A DNA stretch of 14,556 bases, from positions 1 through 14,556 of the forward strand of contig CANBTO010000064.1 of the NCBI GenBank assembly GCA_947372405.1, written 5' to 3'. Source of the stretch: Verrucomicrobiaceae bacterium. Its GTDB lineage: Bacteria; Verrucomicrobiota; Verrucomicrobiae; Verrucomicrobiales; Akkermansiaceae. Of this stretch, positions 1-6,964 are shown piece after piece (position 1 is the first letter of the stretch; each line of letters opens with the position of its first letter). A program made the translations under genes and the position numbers. The notes under the pieces are model-generated. The model had not been told where the DNA came from. It did not search any database and saw only the letters and a list, made by a program, of their open reading frames with translations.

Positions 1-2
1 CT

Positions 3-950
3 CCCGACCGTGGTCCGAAGAAACGCCTGGAAAGCGTGATGGACTTCGCCTGTGGTTCCGGCTCGCTGCTTCTCAACGTCCGCAAGCGTATTGCAGACGA
101 GGGCGGCACCATTGGGAAGATCTATGGTCAGGAAAAGAACATCACCACCTACAATCTGGCCCGCATGAACATGCTGCTGCACGGAGTGAAGGACACTGAG
201 TTCGAGATCTTCCACGGCGATACCCTGCTCAACGAATGGGATATGTTGCGGGAACTCAACCCGGCCAAGAAACCGTATTTCGATGCCATCGTCGCCAACC
301 CGCCCTTCAGCTATCGATGGGAACCCAGCGAGAACATGGCCGATGACGTGCGTTTTAAAAACCACGGCCTCGCCCCCAAATCTGCTGCGGACTTCGCCTT
401 TTTGCTTCACGGCTTTCACTTCCTCAAAGACGAAGGCGTTATGGCGATCATCCTGCCCCACGGCGTGCTCTTCCGTGGCGGAGCCGAGGAGAAAATCCGC
501 AAGAAACTGCTCAAGGACGGACATATTGATACCGTCATCGGTCTGCCCGCCAATCTCTTCTACTCCACTGGCATCCCCGTCTGCATCCTCGTGCTCAAGA
601 AGTGCAAGAAGCCCGACGACGTGCTCTTCATCAACGCCGCCGAGCACTTTGACAAAGGCAAGCGCCAGAACGTCCTAACGAAGAAGAACATCGATAAGAT
701 CATCGAGACCTACCAAAGACGCCCGGAACGAATCGAGCGCTACGCCAGGCGCGTGGGCATGGAGGAGATTGAGAAAAACGAGTTCAATCTCAACATCTCT
801 CGCTACATCAGCACTGCGGTCGAGGAAGAAGAGATCGTCTTGAAGGACGAGAACAAGAAGCTGATGAACATCGAGAAGACCGTCCGTATGGCCACCAAGA
901 AGCACAACGCGTTCCTGAAGGAACTGGGCTTGCCTTTGTTGCCATCATAG
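3..950 (+). CDS. hsdM: Type I restriction-modification system DNA methyltransferase subunit, 5'-truncated by the window edge
   Basis: This is the C-terminal part of an N6-adenine methyltransferase that modifies DNA in complex with HsdS and restricts with HsdR. The frame is open from base 3, so the true start lies upstream. The AdoMet-binding motif I, DFACGSGSL, is encoded from 42, and the catalytic motif IV NPPF of gamma-class amino-methyltransferases at 297-308. The segment RIADEGGTIGKIYGQEKNITTY and the ending FLKELGLPLLPS are typical of HsdM. About 315 residues are visible, against roughly 500 for the whole family member. Missing are the N-terminal helical HsdM domain and any neighbouring hsdS or hsdR, which should lie to the left. 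Its stop codon TAG overlaps the tail of the converging minus-strand gene, so hsdM is the last gene of its operon. It may be cargo of the integrative element. Confidence 0.93.
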   Translation, partial: PDRGPKKRLESVMDFACGSGSLLLNVRKRIADEGGTIGKIYGQEKNITTYNLARMNMLLHGVKDTEFEIFHGDTLLNEWDMLRELNPAKKPYFDAIVANPPFSYRWEPSENMADDVRFKNHGLAPKSAADFAFLLHGFHFLKDEGVMAIILPHGVLFRGGAEEKIRKKLLKDGHIDTVIGLPANLFYSTGIPVCILVLKKCKKPDDVLFINAAEHFDKGKRQNVLTKKNIDKIIETYQRRPERIERYARRVGMEEIEKNEFNLNISRYISTAVEEEEIVLKDENKKLMNIEKTVRMATKKHNAFLKELGLPLLPS

Positions 951-1451
951 TAATGAACGTCGTTGCGTCGCCTCGAAGCGAATTTCGTCCAAAGCATCCA
1001 TCGCCGCGTCGATCACAAATCTCGCCGCTTCAAGAAGTCCAAGACGGAGCCTAATGCTTTCCGTGGGCGACAGTGGGTCGCGGTAGCGTGCCAGCATGCT
1101 CAGGTGGCGGCAGGCGAATGGGAGTGTCTGCACGGCCTCCGCGCCCCCGGCTGTGGTCGTGACCGCTGCCCTCGCGGCGTCAATGGCGGCATGCAACGGT
1201 TGCCTGATACCGAGCAATCCGAGCCGAAGCTCATGTTCAAATCCGGCTTTTCGTGCGCGCATGGCAGCAGGATTTCCGAGGGCGGCTTGCTCCTCCCTGT
1301 ATCGCTCGCGTTCCAGAGGACACGAGGACCGGGCGATGAGGCCGGGTAGCTCCTCGGCGCGAGCCAAGGAGATTTCCAACGTATCCAAGATGCCGGGGAT
1401 GGACATGAGCCGATCCGCTGACTCGCGAAATGCCTCGATGGGATTGTGCAT
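945..1451 (-). CDS. Hypothetical helical protein, 168 aa
   Basis: I do not recognise this protein. It is rich in Ala, Arg, Glu and Leu, has no signal peptide or membrane segment, and reads as mostly alpha-helical (for example LGLLGIRQPLHAAIDAARAA near residues 77-96). It begins 7 bases after the stop of the preceding 212-aa gene and has no clear Shine-Dalgarno of its own, so it is probably translated from the same mRNA by coupling. It is the last gene of the minus-strand series and converges with hsdM; the two stop codons are adjacent, giving a six-base overlap of the reading frames. Both this and the upstream gene encode long charged helices, so they may act as partners. That is inference only. 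Confidence 0.7.
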   Translation of the reverse strand: MHNPIEAFRESADRLMSIPGILDTLEISLARAEELPGLIARSSCPLERERYREEQAALGNPAAMRARKAGFEHELRLGLLGIRQPLHAAIDAARAAVTTTAGGAEAVQTLPFACRHLSMLARYRDPLSPTESIRLRLGLLEAARFVIDAAMDALDEIRFEATQRRSLL

Positions 1452-1457
1452 GGCGAC

Positions 1458-2096
1458 TCAGTGTCTGGCGTAGGCTTTCCGAAACGCGGCGCAGGCGGCG
1501 ACGACGCGAGCGGTCTCGGCGGTGAGTTCGTCGCGGCCATCGTGGAGGTGTTGCAGATAGGCGACGGATTGCTGGAGCACTTCGAGCTTGCGGGAAATCG
1601 GATCGGTTTCTTGGCAGTAAAGCCGACTTGATGAACGAAGGTATTCTTCCAGCCGATTCGCGACAGCCATCGGGACGAGGGTATGAATTACATCATCGAG
1701 CGAGCGTGGATCACGGGGCTTGCGGCTTTCATGGCGGCACGTTTCGACAAGGTCTTTGATCGCATTGGCGACCTCCTGCGGTGCATGGTGAAGAACCGCT
1801 CCGGCCTCCGATTGGGCTGCCTGGCGGGCGGTCTCGGCACCGGCAATGACGTATTCAAGGTCGGCAGTGATGCGTTTGCCTCGGATCTGCTTGATGACGA
1901 CAGCCTCTTCGGCGTTGCGCATCTCGGACAAAAGCTGGCGCGCCTCGTCTTCATCACGGCAATCGCCCATACGGGTCTTGATCTGCTCAAGTTGCTGTGT
2001 GGCGGCGGTGAGCGTGGAAAGTTCCGCGTGCAAGGTTTCGGCTTGAGAAACAAGGGAGCGGAGCGTGTCAAATTCGGGAGTTGGTTGGTTTTGCAT
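1458..2096 (-). CDS. Hypothetical coiled-coil protein, 212 aa
   Basis: The product is unrecognised. Residues about 10-60 are a heptad-like helical stretch with Leu and Glu/Gln (TLRSLVSQAETLHAELSTL, then TQQLEQIKTRM), which suggests a coiled coil. Helices continue to the C-terminus, and there is no signal peptide or transmembrane segment. The start is well supported: the minus strand reads GGGAGGA about seven bases before the ATG, one of the few good ribosome binding sites in the window. The gene lies 41 bases after the 72-aa gene and six bases before the 168-aa gene, so it is likely part of one operon of small element genes. A structural or accessory role is possible; nothing in the sequence defines it. 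Confidence 0.72.
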   Translation of the reverse strand: MQNQPTPEFDTLRSLVSQAETLHAELSTLTAATQQLEQIKTRMGDCRDEDEARQLLSEMRNAEEAVVIKQIRGKRITADLEYVIAGAETARQAAQSEAGAVLHHAPQEVANAIKDLVETCRHESRKPRDPRSLDDVIHTLVPMAVANRLEEYLRSSSRLYCQETDPISRKLEVLQQSVAYLQHLHDGRDELTAETARVVAACAAFRKAYARH

Positions 2097-2137
2097 TGCA
2101 CCAATCCTCCCGTGTCAACCAACCGTCGTATTCCATG

Positions 2138-2356
2138 TCACGCTTCGGAACGCAGCACCATCGCCGGTGATGACTCGCCCCGTCCGTCGCGTGTCAGGAC
2201 AGGGTGAGCGCCGTTCGTGCCGGTGAGAGCCGCCGCAACGGCCAGCGCCCCCTTGCGGTAGAGCGTGACGGCGAGCAGGTCGCCATTCACGAACACCGCC
2301 CAATGACGGGTCGGGAATCCATCCGGTTTCCGGTATTTGGCGACTTCGACCTTCAT
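2138..2356 (-). CDS. Small hypothetical protein, 72 aa, translationally coupled
   Basis: The reading frame is open further upstream, but I place the start at the ATG ending at 2356. That ATG overlaps the TGA of the preceding HTH gene as ATGA, and a GGAGGG sequence lies about nine bases before it. An ATG three codons earlier sits directly against that GGAGGG and is less likely. The protein starts MKVEVAKYRKPDGFPTRHWA and contains FVNGDLLAVTLYRKGALAVA, a short beta-rich then helical segment. The C-terminal third is loosely composed. It looks like a single small alpha/beta domain, basic and cytoplasmic. The tight coupling suggests it is made in fixed ratio with the HTH protein and may work with it. 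The function is unknown. Confidence 0.68.
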   Translation of the reverse strand: MKVEVAKYRKPDGFPTRHWAVFVNGDLLAVTLYRKGALAVAAALTGTNGAHPVLTRDGRGESSPAMVLRSEA

Positions 2357-2796
2357 TTCCGCCATCCCTCCCGGCGTGCGCGGGTTTTCACGGAATTGGG
2401 CGACAGTCCGAATTTCTCGGCGGTCTTGCGGATGCAGCGGCATTCCTCCCAAAAGGCGCGGGCCTGCGCCCAAAGGTCGTCGCCGAAACCGGGATTTCCG
2501 GGCCTGCCGTCGCTGGCGACAGGTGTGGGACTGGCGAGCGGTGCCTCTGGTTCCCGCTCTACTGGCACGGGTGTCGGTGCGGCGGCTGGCATTTCACCGC
2601 CAAGGATTTCCGCGACGATTTCACGAATCAGAGGGACCGGGATTTCAGTGATGGTGAAGACCAGTCCGCAAAGGCTCTTGCGGCCGAGGGACTGCTTGAG
2701 GAACTTCAAGGCTTCGCCGCGTGTGCGGCCCTGAAATCGACCTTCGAATAAGTTGGTGTCCTTGTCGTCGCAGACGATCCAATAGAGTTTGTTCAT
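2353..2796 (-). CDS. Hypothetical protein with C-terminal helix-turn-helix, 147 aa
   Basis: The N-terminal part (about 1-68, starting MNKLYWIVCDDKDTNLFEGR) looks like a compact alpha/beta domain of unknown type. It is followed by a Pro/Ala-rich linker (about 70-100, with PAAAPTPVPVEREPE). The C-terminal 40 residues end in IRKTAEKFGLSPNSVKTRARREGW, a helix-turn-helix of the kind found in homeodomain-like regulators, resolvases and phage small terminase subunits. A DNA-binding role is therefore likely, and a regulator of the element or a terminase-like packaging protein are both possible. I cannot choose between them. No Shine-Dalgarno precedes the ATG; instead the leader holds a large interrupted inverted repeat (2802-2863), which may be an operator or a structured leader. 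The gene is coupled by ATGA to the next one. Confidence 0.72.
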   Translation of the reverse strand: MNKLYWIVCDDKDTNLFEGRFQGRTRGEALKFLKQSLGRKSLCGLVFTITEIPVPLIREIVAEILGGEMPAAAPTPVPVEREPEAPLASPTPVASDGRPGNPGFGDDLWAQARAFWEECRCIRKTAEKFGLSPNSVKTRARREGWRK

Positions 2797-2801
2797 GGCT
2801 T

Positions 2802-2863
2802 GTGGTGGTTTGATGTTAGATGGACTCTCTCGTCCATCGTGAGGTCTAACCTGTCACCACCAC
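2802..2863. repeat. Three-part nested inverted repeat upstream of the HTH gene
   Basis: Three pairs of arms nest around one centre. GTGGTGG (2802-2808) pairs with CCACCAC (2857-2863), GTTAG (2815-2819) with CTAAC (2846-2850), and ATGGAC (2820-2825) with GTCCAT (2832-2837), with loop TCTCTC. Unpaired bulges of 4 to 8 bases separate the segments. It lies 6 to 67 bases before the ATG of the minus-strand HTH gene. There is no T-tract, so it is not a normal terminator. It could be an operator for the HTH protein itself or an RNA fold in the leader. Confidence 0.5.
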
Positions 2864-2906
2864 CGATCCATGTTTTTCGTTGGCTTTCTGTCGCCGCTCC
2901 CAAGCA

Positions 2907-4298
2907 CTATCGGTGGAAATGGCTGTACTTATTCCAGTAGCCTCGCCTCGGCGGCTCCGGAGGCGGCGGCGAGTAGTATGGGACATGATGCTGCGGGACG
3001 GGCTTCTCCTCCTTCACTTTCGATGGCTTCTCGAAAGGACAGACCACCTTGCAGTCTTCGATGTGCCAGGGCCGGTCACGTTTGGTGATTTTGATTGAGA
3101 GACTGCGTTTGGAACCCAAACCAAGATCCCTCAACAAGAAGCTATCATGCTGTCGGATGATGGACTGCATCTTGGGCGTTCTGACGATCTCCTTCAGCCT
3201 CTCCCGCTGAGCTTCATCGCCGCGCTCGTAAATCACCCAGAACAGCCGTGCCAGAGCCTGCGGTTCGTGAACTTTGGAAAACGAACGCCGCAGACTGCGG
3301 ATTTCATAGTCCTCCTTGGTGACGAGGAAAGGCAGACCCAAGTGGGCGAAGTATTCGCAAGCCTTCAACTGAATCGCCTGTCGGCGCTTTTGTTCCCAAT
3401 CGTTGCGCCAACTTTCGAGATGCTTCAAAATCGAAGTGGTAAATTCAGCGGCTTTCTCGGGATTCGCCAGTAGGATTTCCTCTGGATTTTTTCTCCAGTG
3501 CCAGATTTCCGCCAAGCGTTCAGGACTCAACCACCCAGCGGTTTGCAGAAACCTCAGCCAGATTTCGTCGGTTAGTTCGATCTTGAGAGCCTTTAGCATG
3601 TCCCTCGTTTTGTCGTCGAGTCGCACGCTGTCCAAAACGGAACTCAGGTATGGATCATCGTCGTCCGTGTCGTAGGGGTCTTGGGGAAACTCTACCAGTG
3701 GATCCACTCCCGCCCAAGTCAGGAGGGCTGCAGCCCGGACTTTTCCCTCTTCCACCGCTTCTTTCAGAGCAAGAAGTCCTTCCTTCTCCAAGTCCGGGTA
3801 ATCGGCTCGCAGTTCTCGGAATAGGCGGAGCAGATGCTTGGAGTGTCCGGTTGCGGAAAGGGCATCGGCGAATCCATCCGGACCTCTCACGCTGAGGCCG
3901 AGTTTCAGGGCAGCATAAATCAACTCATCGTCATGTGTCTTGAAGACGCTGTATGCGGAGGCACGTCCAAGCGGTAAACCTTGAGTCAGAAAATACTTCG
4001 CAATTTCATAGGCTGCCGCATTGCCATCCCACAGAGCAGTTGAAACCAATGAATCGGCCTCCCATTGTCGCTGCCAGCATTTCTCCCACAAGAACCGGAC
4101 CATGCTGTGATTTCCACACTTGATGGCCTCACGAATTGGGGAGTCTGTATTTCTGTGGCGTTCGGATTCTGGAATCAGAGTCGGCAGACCTGAGGCCACC
4201 CAATCCATCAGTTCAAAGAGGCGACCAAGTCGGACGTGCCGCAAGATTTCGGCGTGTTGTTCGGCGCTGCATGAAGGGGTTTCAGCTGTGGCGATCAT
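2907..4298 (-). CDS. Ankyrin-like repeat protein of unknown function, 463 aa
   Basis: The N-terminal half resembles degenerate ankyrin or similar helical hairpin repeats: PIREAIKCGNHSMVRFLWEK at 54-73, then ALWDGNAAAYEIAKYFLTQG at 88-107, and LKEAVEEGKVRAAALLTWAG at 178-197. An acidic loop (DTDDDDP, 210-216) follows, then a helical region with a run of basic and acidic residues. The C-terminal tail (about 430-463) is proline- and aromatic-rich with YYSPPPPEPP, suggesting a disordered or binding tail. There is no signal peptide or membrane segment. Such repeats usually mediate protein contacts. In this context it could be accessory cargo such as a defence or regulatory protein, but no catalytic motif is visible. 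It is separated by 464 bases from the primase gene and by about 110 bases from the next gene, so it may have its own promoter. No clear Shine-Dalgarno is present. Confidence 0.78.
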   Translation of the reverse strand: MIATAETPSCSAEQHAEILRHVRLGRLFELMDWVASGLPTLIPESERHRNTDSPIREAIKCGNHSMVRFLWEKCWQRQWEADSLVSTALWDGNAAAYEIAKYFLTQGLPLGRASAYSVFKTHDDELIYAALKLGLSVRGPDGFADALSATGHSKHLLRLFRELRADYPDLEKEGLLALKEAVEEGKVRAAALLTWAGVDPLVEFPQDPYDTDDDDPYLSSVLDSVRLDDKTRDMLKALKIELTDEIWLRFLQTAGWLSPERLAEIWHWRKNPEEILLANPEKAAEFTTSILKHLESWRNDWEQKRRQAIQLKACEYFAHLGLPFLVTKEDYEIRSLRRSFSKVHEPQALARLFWVIYERGDEAQRERLKEIVRTPKMQSIIRQHDSFLLRDLGLGSKRSLSIKITKRDRPWHIEDCKVVCPFEKPSKVKEEKPVPQHHVPYYSPPPPEPPRRGYWNKYSHFHR

Positions 4299-4375
4299 GG
4301 ATTAATTACGAATCGCCGCCCTGTTGAATCAAGGGCAAAACATTGCTCCACGTTCGGCCGTCGCCGTCGTGAAGC

Positions 4376-4410
4376 AGTGGGAAGTGAACTTGCATGCTTC
4401 CCACTTTTTT
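4376..4410 (+). terminator. Rho-independent terminator-like hairpin on the plus strand
   Basis: AGTGGGAAG (4376-4384) and CTTCCCACT (4397-4405) form a perfect nine-base stem with a 12-base loop. The T-run 4405-4410 follows only on the plus strand. No plus-strand gene lies upstream, so it may end a short plus-strand RNA starting around 4290-4310, near the AT-rich ATTAATTA, or may block antisense transcription. Confidence 0.6.
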
Positions 4411-4411
4411 G

Positions 4412-4565
4412 GCGTTTCCCGTGCCTCATGTCAGTGGGACAGATTGCCGCAATCCGCATGTCACCGCACCGTGAGATGCGGAGATTGCCTGTCAGATGCC
4501 CCCGTGCCGACCGGTCGCCGGATCTCCGTTATGTGGGAAACGCAAAAGTAAAATTGCACGGGAAA
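4412..4565. repeat. Overlapping, mutually exclusive inverted repeats
   Basis: The left element 4412-4424 reads GCGTTTCCCGTGC. Its first nine bases are complementary to GGGAAACGC (4535-4543), and its last ten bases TTTCCCGTGC are complementary to GCACGGGAAA (4556-4565). Both pairings use the same TTTCCC, so an RNA could adopt only one at a time. The intervening segment contains a further hairpin (4438-4493). Confidence 0.5.
4438..4493. repeat. Nested hairpin with direct repeat AGATTGCC
   Basis: GACAG (4438-4442) and CTGTC (4489-4493) form an outer stem. CCGCAT (4454-4459) pairs with ATGCGG (4476-4481), and inside it TCAC pairs with GTGA after a single G-G mismatch, leaving loop CGCACC. AGATTGCC occurs as a direct repeat on both sides. 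It could be part of a folded RNA or an origin-associated structure. Confidence 0.45.
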
Positions 4566-4685
4566 TGGACGAGGGTCGGAACATCCCGGCCATGAAGCGG
4601 GTCGGCTAATAGATTTCCTCCCGCCCGCCGCCGCGCCGGGTTTTGGGGTGATGGTATTGCAGGGAAAGCCTTGGGAAATGGAGCC

Positions 4686-4973
4686 GGGACGAAATGGGAC
4701 ACTTGGCCCCCTTATATATAGGGGGCCGTGTCCCTGTCCCGTTTTCGTGATAGGGAAGGGTGTTATTTGTCCCGATCATGTCCCGTTTGTCCCGTTCGGT
4801 TGAATGCCCACCTGCCACGGTCTTTTTTCTTGAGAACTCCAAGGTCTTCCGCCCGCTGCATCTGCTTTTTCACGGTGTCGATCTTGGGTTTGGTCTTTGT
4901 CCCGTTCATGTCCTGAATTATGGAAGCAGCTTCATCTGGCGATAAAACGGGACAAATGCCTTTTGTCCCGTTT
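4686..4973. repeat. Cluster of TGTCCCG / CGGGACA motifs, candidate iterons
   Basis: TGTCCCG occurs at 4735, 4768, 4779, 4788, 4898 and 4964 on the plus strand, and its complement CGGGACA at 4948. Further GGGAC cores lie at 4686 and 4696. A perfect 12-base inverted pair AAACGGGACAAA / TTTGTCCCGTTT lies at 4945-4956 and 4962-4973 with a five-base spacer. The cluster straddles the stop codon of the primase-helicase, so the coding tail (RTGQTGHDRDK) is itself written in these motifs. Repeats next to or inside a replication gene often are binding sites for its product. The origin role is inferred. Confidence 0.5.
4696..4734. repeat. Strong GC hairpin with TATATAT loop, downstream of primase-helicase
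   Basis: The outer stem is GGGACAC (4696-4702) with GTGTCCC (4728-4734). The inner stem is GGCCCCCT (4705-4712) with AGGGGGCC (4720-4727); a TT bulge lies on one side and the loop is TATATAT. It lies 28 bases beyond the stop of the minus-strand primase-helicase. It could act as a terminator, but neither strand has a good T-tract after it. Together with the GGGAC motifs in its outer arms, a cruciform in a replication origin is an alternative. Confidence 0.6.
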
Positions 4974-6952
4974 GCGGCGGCATGCTCGAAGATGTCAGCC
5001 CACTTTTCCCGTGTCTCGATGATGGCCTTTTCCTCCCGCTTCGCCGCCTTGATGCCCGCCGCCCTGCCTTGGAACGTGTGCATACTGACCTCTTCATCCC
5101 ACGCGAAGCAGAAGCCTTGGTTCTGCGGGATGTCACGCTTGCGCATGTCCATGCCCCACATAGTGGAAACTGAGGTCTCCGCGTCTTTGTCGATACGGAG
5201 GTTGGCGAAGGCTTTCCGGTTCAGTTCGCTCCCGAGGTGACCGCGTGTCTTGCCGTCGCCTGCCGGATTCTCATGCAGCACGCAGAAGATAGGCGTGGCG
5301 TATTCTTGGGAGAGAGCGTGCAGACGGGACACCAGTTCCAGTGACTCTGCCTCGTCGTTGGGCGAAGCGCACAGGTCGGCAACGCCGTCGATGATCACCG
5401 CGTCGATGCTTCCTCGTTCGCGACGTTCGCGGTCTAACACCAGTTCGAGAATGGCGGCACGTTCGCTGCGGGCGAAACGGACGAGCGGGATGGAAACCAG
5501 TCGGCTGGAAACGGACTGCAAACCGGAGCGCGTGACCGACCGGCGCACCAGCGCGTGCCAGTCGCCGCCGCTCTGCTCGGTGTCCAGATGGATGATTGTT
5601 CCGGTGTCGCTGCCCTCCCACGCAAAACAGAGTGTGTCGCCCGTGCCGTCACCGCTCCCGCGCTGGCAGGCTGCAAGGATCGCGGCGACGACCGAGGATT
5701 TCCCGACCTTCGATTTCCCTTGGATGCAAGTCAGGTTTCCCCGAGCGGCAATCGGATATTCTCCGAGGTTCATGCACAACTCGTCGGCTGGCGGTTCCGC
5801 CTCTGGATCGAAAGCCAGTTCGTAGGCGCGTTCCAGAAGGTCGGCGGGTCCATCCCGGTGAATGTCATCTGTCTTACGGACAAAGCGGTTCGTCTGAATT
5901 TCACAGAGCATCGGGGAAATCACCTCGACGGGTGGATCGTCTTCCGTCGCCGGGATGTCATAGAATCCCATGAGCTTGAGATGGCGAATCACGCTGCGCT
6001 GATCCATCGGCACCAGGGTCGTTCCGGTGTCCAAGTGATACTTGCCGTGACCGTCGTAGTAGAAGAGCCCGATGGCCTCCTCGCGGGTGAGTTCCGGTTC
6101 TTGTCCGGGCGGGCGCTCTCCGCGCCAGCCGTGTTGCTTGGCGAAGTGAACGAGTGTGCCAGCGGTGACCTGCTGGAGCCGGTGCTTGAATTTCTCGGCA
6201 TACTCGCCGTCCTCCTCCTCGGGCGACCATTCACAGAGCACGGCGGTTCCCTCGTCCTCTCCCAGCGCCGACCACACCGCCGAGGAAATGCGCAACCACT
6301 GTTCGTAGTCGGGACGCGACGGGATGAACGAGAGCATTTCCCGCACTTGGTCAGCCGTCCACTGGGGCATGCCGTCCTTCGGCGGCGTCTGCTCCTGACG
6401 TTCTATGAGCCATGGCAAGACGAAGCTATCCGGCCACACGATTTCATCGAAGCGCAGGGTGATGGGCGCGACCTCGGGTGACCGGGTGTAGCTCATGCCC
6501 TCGGGATGGATGCCGTGGATTGTCGTCGAGGCTCCGGTGGAACGCCATTCGCCCCACGCTTTGCCGTCCGGTTTTTTGATCGGAGAGACGGATGGGTAAT
6601 CTCCGAGGATGCGTATCCATAGATTGCAACCACGTTGGCCTCGGCTGCGGAGAGTTTTTCTGAGCTTAGGATTGAGGGTAAGGAACGGCTCGACGGACTC
6701 GTCATCGTCGATGTCGATGGAACACAACCCGCCCGATGGTTCACCCAACGAAACGGAAATCGCGCCCGCACGGTCGAGGCATCGGACATATTCGGGATCG
6801 TTCATCCGTTCGGCCCGGAGTTTCTGCCATTCGGGCAAGCGCGGCCCCTTCATGCCCGCAGGAATAGGAAGCAAAACGACATTGCCACCGAGCAACGAAA
6901 CAAGATGCGCGGAAATGGATTTCTGGCCTTCGTTGACACGCGCATCATGCAT
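4763..6952 (-). CDS. Prim-pol / PriCT / AAA-type primase-helicase replication protein, 729 aa
   Basis: This is probably the replication initiator of the element, making primers and unwinding its origin. Residues about 20-160 look like a bifunctional primase-polymerase domain: acidic metal-site candidate DIDDDE around 80-85, RGCNLWIRI at 107-115, and GEWRSTGASTTIHGIHP at 134-150. Residues about 198-276 fit a primase C-terminal (PriCT-2-like) helical domain (DYEQWLRISSAVWSAL). A RepA/AAA_25-like ATPase follows, with Walker A GKSKVGKS (412-419), Walker B AVIIDG (518-523) and VLHENPAGDGKTRGHLGSEL after it. The end looks like a winged helix (about 650-716) that may bind DNA. The frame is open to an ATG ending at 7003, but I chose the ATG ending at 6952 because AGGAGG lies six bases before it. 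The 3' end runs through repeated CGGGACA motifs. Confidence 0.88.
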   Translation of the reverse strand: MHDARVNEGQKSISAHLVSLLGGNVVLLPIPAGMKGPRLPEWQKLRAERMNDPEYVRCLDRAGAISVSLGEPSGGLCSIDIDDDESVEPFLTLNPKLRKTLRSRGQRGCNLWIRILGDYPSVSPIKKPDGKAWGEWRSTGASTTIHGIHPEGMSYTRSPEVAPITLRFDEIVWPDSFVLPWLIERQEQTPPKDGMPQWTADQVREMLSFIPSRPDYEQWLRISSAVWSALGEDEGTAVLCEWSPEEEDGEYAEKFKHRLQQVTAGTLVHFAKQHGWRGERPPGQEPELTREEAIGLFYYDGHGKYHLDTGTTLVPMDQRSVIRHLKLMGFYDIPATEDDPPVEVISPMLCEIQTNRFVRKTDDIHRDGPADLLERAYELAFDPEAEPPADELCMNLGEYPIAARGNLTCIQGKSKVGKSSVVAAILAACQRGSGDGTGDTLCFAWEGSDTGTIIHLDTEQSGGDWHALVRRSVTRSGLQSVSSRLVSIPLVRFARSERAAILELVLDRERRERGSIDAVIIDGVADLCASPNDEAESLELVSRLHALSQEYATPIFCVLHENPAGDGKTRGHLGSELNRKAFANLRIDKDAETSVSTMWGMDMRKRDIPQNQGFCFAWDEEVSMHTFQGRAAGIKAAKREEKAIIETREKWADIFEHAAANGTKGICPVLSPDEAASIIQDMNGTKTKPKIDTVKKQMQRAEDLGVLKKKDRGRWAFNRTGQTGHDRDK

Positions 6953-6958
6953 GAGCGA

Positions 6959-6964
6959 CCTCCT
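6959..6964 (-). promoter_or_regulatory. Strong Shine-Dalgarno that decides the primase-helicase start
   Basis: The minus strand reads AGGAGG followed by TCGCTC and then ATG (ending 6952). The upstream in-frame ATG (ending 7003) has no comparable site. Most other genes here lack such a perfect site, so it is good evidence for the internal start. Confidence 0.75.

Larger units (their letters stand above)
4299..4762. other. Gene-free, repeat-rich 464-base region between primase-helicase and ankyrin-like genes
   Basis: No convincing gene lies here. The region holds a terminator-like hairpin on the plus strand (4376-4410) and long-range inverted repeats between 4412 and 4565. It also holds a nested hairpin at 4438-4493, a ten-base direct repeat GGGAAATGGA (4560-4569 and 4673-4682), a strong GC hairpin (4696-4734) and the start of the TGTCCCG motif cluster. 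Its position directly after a replication gene makes an origin of replication, an incompatibility locus or a structured regulatory RNA the most reasonable ideas. Each part is listed separately. Confidence 0.6.

Noticed and set aside
1683..2207. 174-codon plus-strand open frame
   Set aside because: It is antisense to the coiled-coil gene, which has a good Shine-Dalgarno and fits the minus-strand series.
4606..4842. 78-codon minus-strand open frame after the primase-helicase
   Set aside because: It overlaps the primase tail in another frame, runs through the GC hairpin and repeats, has no ribosome binding site and a low-complexity basic end.
5555..6481. 308-codon plus-strand open frame
   Set aside because: It lies opposite the primase-helicase, whose prim-pol, PriCT and Walker motifs are recognisable.
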